From: an uncultured Desulfuromonadales bacterium
GTDB lineage: Bacteria; Desulfobacterota; Desulfuromonadia; Geobacterales; CAIOGM01
DNA: 34,689 nucleotides
Assembly: GCA_903929485.1 (NCBI GenBank)
Contig: CAIYUY010000039.1
Span: 1 to 34,689 of the forward strand
Direction of reading: 5' to 3'
The notes beneath the pieces are model-generated. The model saw only the letters and a list, made by a program, of their open reading frames with translations, was not told the origin of the DNA and did no database searches. Below, piece by piece: positions 32,875 through 34,689 of this stretch. A program made the translations under genes and the position numbers. Every line of letters begins with the position of its first letter. Position 1 is the first letter of the stretch.

Positions 32875-34689
32875 ATGCCCACGCTTAGAAGAAACCTTTC
32901 AGCCATCATAGGGATCATGGCATTCGCCACACTCTTTCTGCTTTTCCGCACACCACCCGCCGGTGCCGAGTCCGGTCGGCACGAGATCGTTTTCATCGAT
33001 TCCGGCGTGCGGGATGCCCAGGTTTTGGCGGATGAGATCCGGCCCGGAGTGGAGGTGATCCGGCTTGAAGCCGGAAGCGACGGGTTGGCGCAGATTGCGG
33101 AGCGTATGGCGGGAAAAAACGGGATCGAAGCCGTCCACATCATTTCGCATGGTTCCGAAGGCGTACTACAATTGGGATCGATCATGTTCTCCTCGCGTAA
33201 CATTAGGGAACATGCCACTGATCTGACTGTAATCGGCCATGCTCTGAAACCGGACGGAGATATTCTGCTGTACGGCTGCAATGTCGCCAAAGGCTCTGCC
33301 GGCAAGGCGTTTATCGCTGATCTTGCAACCGCGACCGGAGCTGTAGTTGCAGCCTCAACAAATCCCACCGGACCGGCAACTCTTGGCGGTGACTGGAGCC
33401 TGGAGGCTAGTACGGCTAGGGTCGTCGCCCGCACTCTGGCATATGGGGAAAAATACAAAGCACTTCTGGACGTGACATACACTACGACGTCTACCGGCAG
33501 TGATGCCGTCCAAGGGTCGGGGACAACACTTGCTCACGATACCTACTTTAACTATACCGGGTTGGACAGCTTGGGAAGTCACCTTATCAGTGCCGACGAA
33601 TATGGAATTTACAATGGGACCTCATCAGCACCGTCAGCGGCTCCATCGGGAACAATTAATATAGCCTCAAAAACCAACGGAAATGTTTTCACTATAAAGT
33701 ACTTGACCGTGGTGGCACAGACCGATAAAAGTTGCTCGTTTTCAGTGAAGTTCGACAATAATGCCACCCCGGTGGCATTCACCGCAGGTTCTACTCCGGT
33801 GACAAGCTTCACACTGACTAACAGCAACAGAGACTCCGTCTCGGCTAATTGGAATTATAAAACGTTTGCCTTTACTCCGACCGTGGTCGGCGCAATTCAT
33901 GTAACCATCTCAGAAACAACGGGGAACGGAATCGGCATTGACACTGGAATAGCGTCATTTGTCATCGGAGCATTACCCGCGCCGGCCCCCGCTCCCACTG
34001 TTACCGGTATTTCTCCGACCGGAGGACTACCCGGCGGCGGCGCCTCGGTAACCATCACCGGCGCCAACTTTAACGGAGCCACCTCCGTGACCATCGGCGG
34101 TGCGGCCGCCACCGGCGTAACTGTAGTCAGCGCCACTTCCATCACCGCCACCACACCCGCGGGATCGGCGGGAGCGAAAGACGTGGTAGTCACCACACCC
34201 AACGGCACCGGAACTGGAACTGGTCTGTTCACCTATGTTGCAGCCCCCACGGTCACCGGTATCTCACCGACCAGCGGCGCCACTGCGGGCGGAACATCAG
34301 TCACCATAACCGGAACAAATCTGACCGGAGCGACAGCCGTAAAGTTCGGCACAACCAGCGCAACAATCAACACCAATACCGCCACCCAGATCACCGCGAC
34401 CTCTCCGGCAGGAAGCGCCGGTCAAGTTGATATCACCGTGGTGACCGCTGGAGGGACGAGCGCGACCAGCGCGAGTGACAAGTTTACCTATGTTGCCGGC
34501 GCTCAGACCGCAACGGCTGCCGCCGCGACGCTTACGCCGGTGGCGGCAGCCAATGACGCCATCACGCTGACGGTCAAGGATTCTCTCGGCAATACGGACA
34601 CCAGCTTTACCGGAGCCAAGAACGTAACCATTTCGGGTTATCAACAAGCGCCCGATGCCGGCTACGGGAGCTTCAACGGCGCAACCTTA
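32875..34689 (+). CDS. Large exported DUF4347 / IPT-TIG repeat protein, 3' end outside window
   Basis: The 5' 605 codons of a gene that is open to the window end. AGGAGG lies seven bases before the ATG. A signal peptide is seen (about 1-32; IIGIMAFATLFLLFR then PPAGAES). Residues about 38-165 form a DUF4347 domain, a domain found at the N-terminus of giant secreted or surface proteins: IVFIDSGVRD, VHIISHGSEGVLQLGS (H88, H92), DILLYGCNVAKGSAG (C135), GGDWSLE. A beta-rich, serine/threonine-rich segment follows (about 200-370), then two IPT/TIG immunoglobulin-like domains from about 372 (APTVTGISPTGGLPGGGASV and APTVTGISPTSGATAGGTSV), then the start of another Ig-like repeat. The rest is probably more repeats, perhaps with an anchoring or secretion end. 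Likely a surface adhesin or S-layer-like protein. Confidence 0.85.
   Translation, partial: MPTLRRNLSAIIGIMAFATLFLLFRTPPAGAESGRHEIVFIDSGVRDAQVLADEIRPGVEVIRLEAGSDGLAQIAERMAGKNGIEAVHIISHGSEGVLQLGSIMFSSRNIREHATDLTVIGHALKPDGDILLYGCNVAKGSAGKAFIADLATATGAVVAASTNPTGPATLGGDWSLEASTARVVARTLAYGEKYKALLDVTYTTTSTGSDAVQGSGTTLAHDTYFNYTGLDSLGSHLISADEYGIYNGTSSAPSAAPSGTINIASKTNGNVFTIKYLTVVAQTDKSCSFSVKFDNNATPVAFTAGSTPVTSFTLTNSNRDSVSANWNYKTFAFTPTVVGAIHVTISETTGNGIGIDTGIASFVIGALPAPAPAPTVTGISPTGGLPGGGASVTITGANFNGATSVTIGGAAATGVTVVSATSITATTPAGSAGAKDVVVTTPNGTGTGTGLFTYVAAPTVTGISPTSGATAGGTSVTITGTNLTGATAVKFGTTSATINTNTATQITATSPAGSAGQVDITVVTAGGTSATSASDKFTYVAGAQTATAAAATLTPVAAANDAITLTVKDSLGNTDTSFTGAKNVTISGYQQAPDAGYGSFNGATL

Overview
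The window looks like a piece of a Gram-negative chromosome, most likely a Geobacter-type member of the Desulfuromonadia. That is an inference from gene content: a TamA/TamB pair, a second Omp85-like barrel protein, ferrochelatase, a bacteriohemerythrin beside a response regulator-HD-GYP protein, a hybrid kinase, tandem Hsp20 genes, and many short palindromic or heptameric dispersed repeats. The first base is the outer end of an inverted repeat and the last base falls inside an open gene, so this may be a whole contig bounded by repeats.

Layout. (1) 1-6583, all on the minus strand: a decaying type I restriction-modification locus. In transcription order it holds hsdM, an AlbA_2/HATPase protein, a C-terminal remnant of hsdS, a broken REP-associated tyrosine transposase (RAYT) and a truncated hsdR. 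This block looks more AT-rich than the rest. It carries six copies of one palindromic repeat (arms GTAGGGGCAAAT); three are read in frame within hsdR, hsdM and the transposase as a VGAN(N/D)-type peptide. A separate 135-bp inverted-repeat element splits the transposase, and removing it with one target duplication restores the frame. (2) 6771-10213: a TIGR01212-family radical SAM gene converging on a lipoprotein-like Omp85 barrel gene and a four-S1-domain RNA-binding gene that is frameshifted at a G10 tract. (3) 10214-11600: 47-bp tandem repeats, then two hsp20 genes and a terminator. (4) 11745-14375: a remnant of a periplasmic substrate-binding domain, then a hybrid histidine kinase. (5) 14393-16375: a possible transposase relic, a PIG3-type quinone oxidoreductase and a HAD phosphatase, all on the minus strand. 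(6) 16669-28512, plus strand: hemH, a methyltransferase, an AI-2E family permease, tamA-tamB (overlapping start and stop), htpX, a lipoprotein and rsmB. (7) 28711-31387: an HD-GYP response regulator and a bacteriohemerythrin, divergent from an Hpt protein. (8) 31483-32112: an unrecognised conserved-looking protein. (9) 32113-34689: a long leader with a sigma-54-like promoter and an intrinsic terminator, then the 5' end of a large exported DUF4347/IPT-TIG protein.

Functional themes are outer-membrane biogenesis (TamA, TamB, the second barrel), protein quality control (Hsp20 pair, HtpX), haem synthesis and O2 or redox signalling (HemH, hemerythrin, HD-GYP, Hpt), and genome plasticity driven by several short repeat families. 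I found no rRNA, tRNA or CRISPR array. The least explained signals are the coding REP insertions with the interrupted transposase, and the structured leader of the DUF4347 protein.
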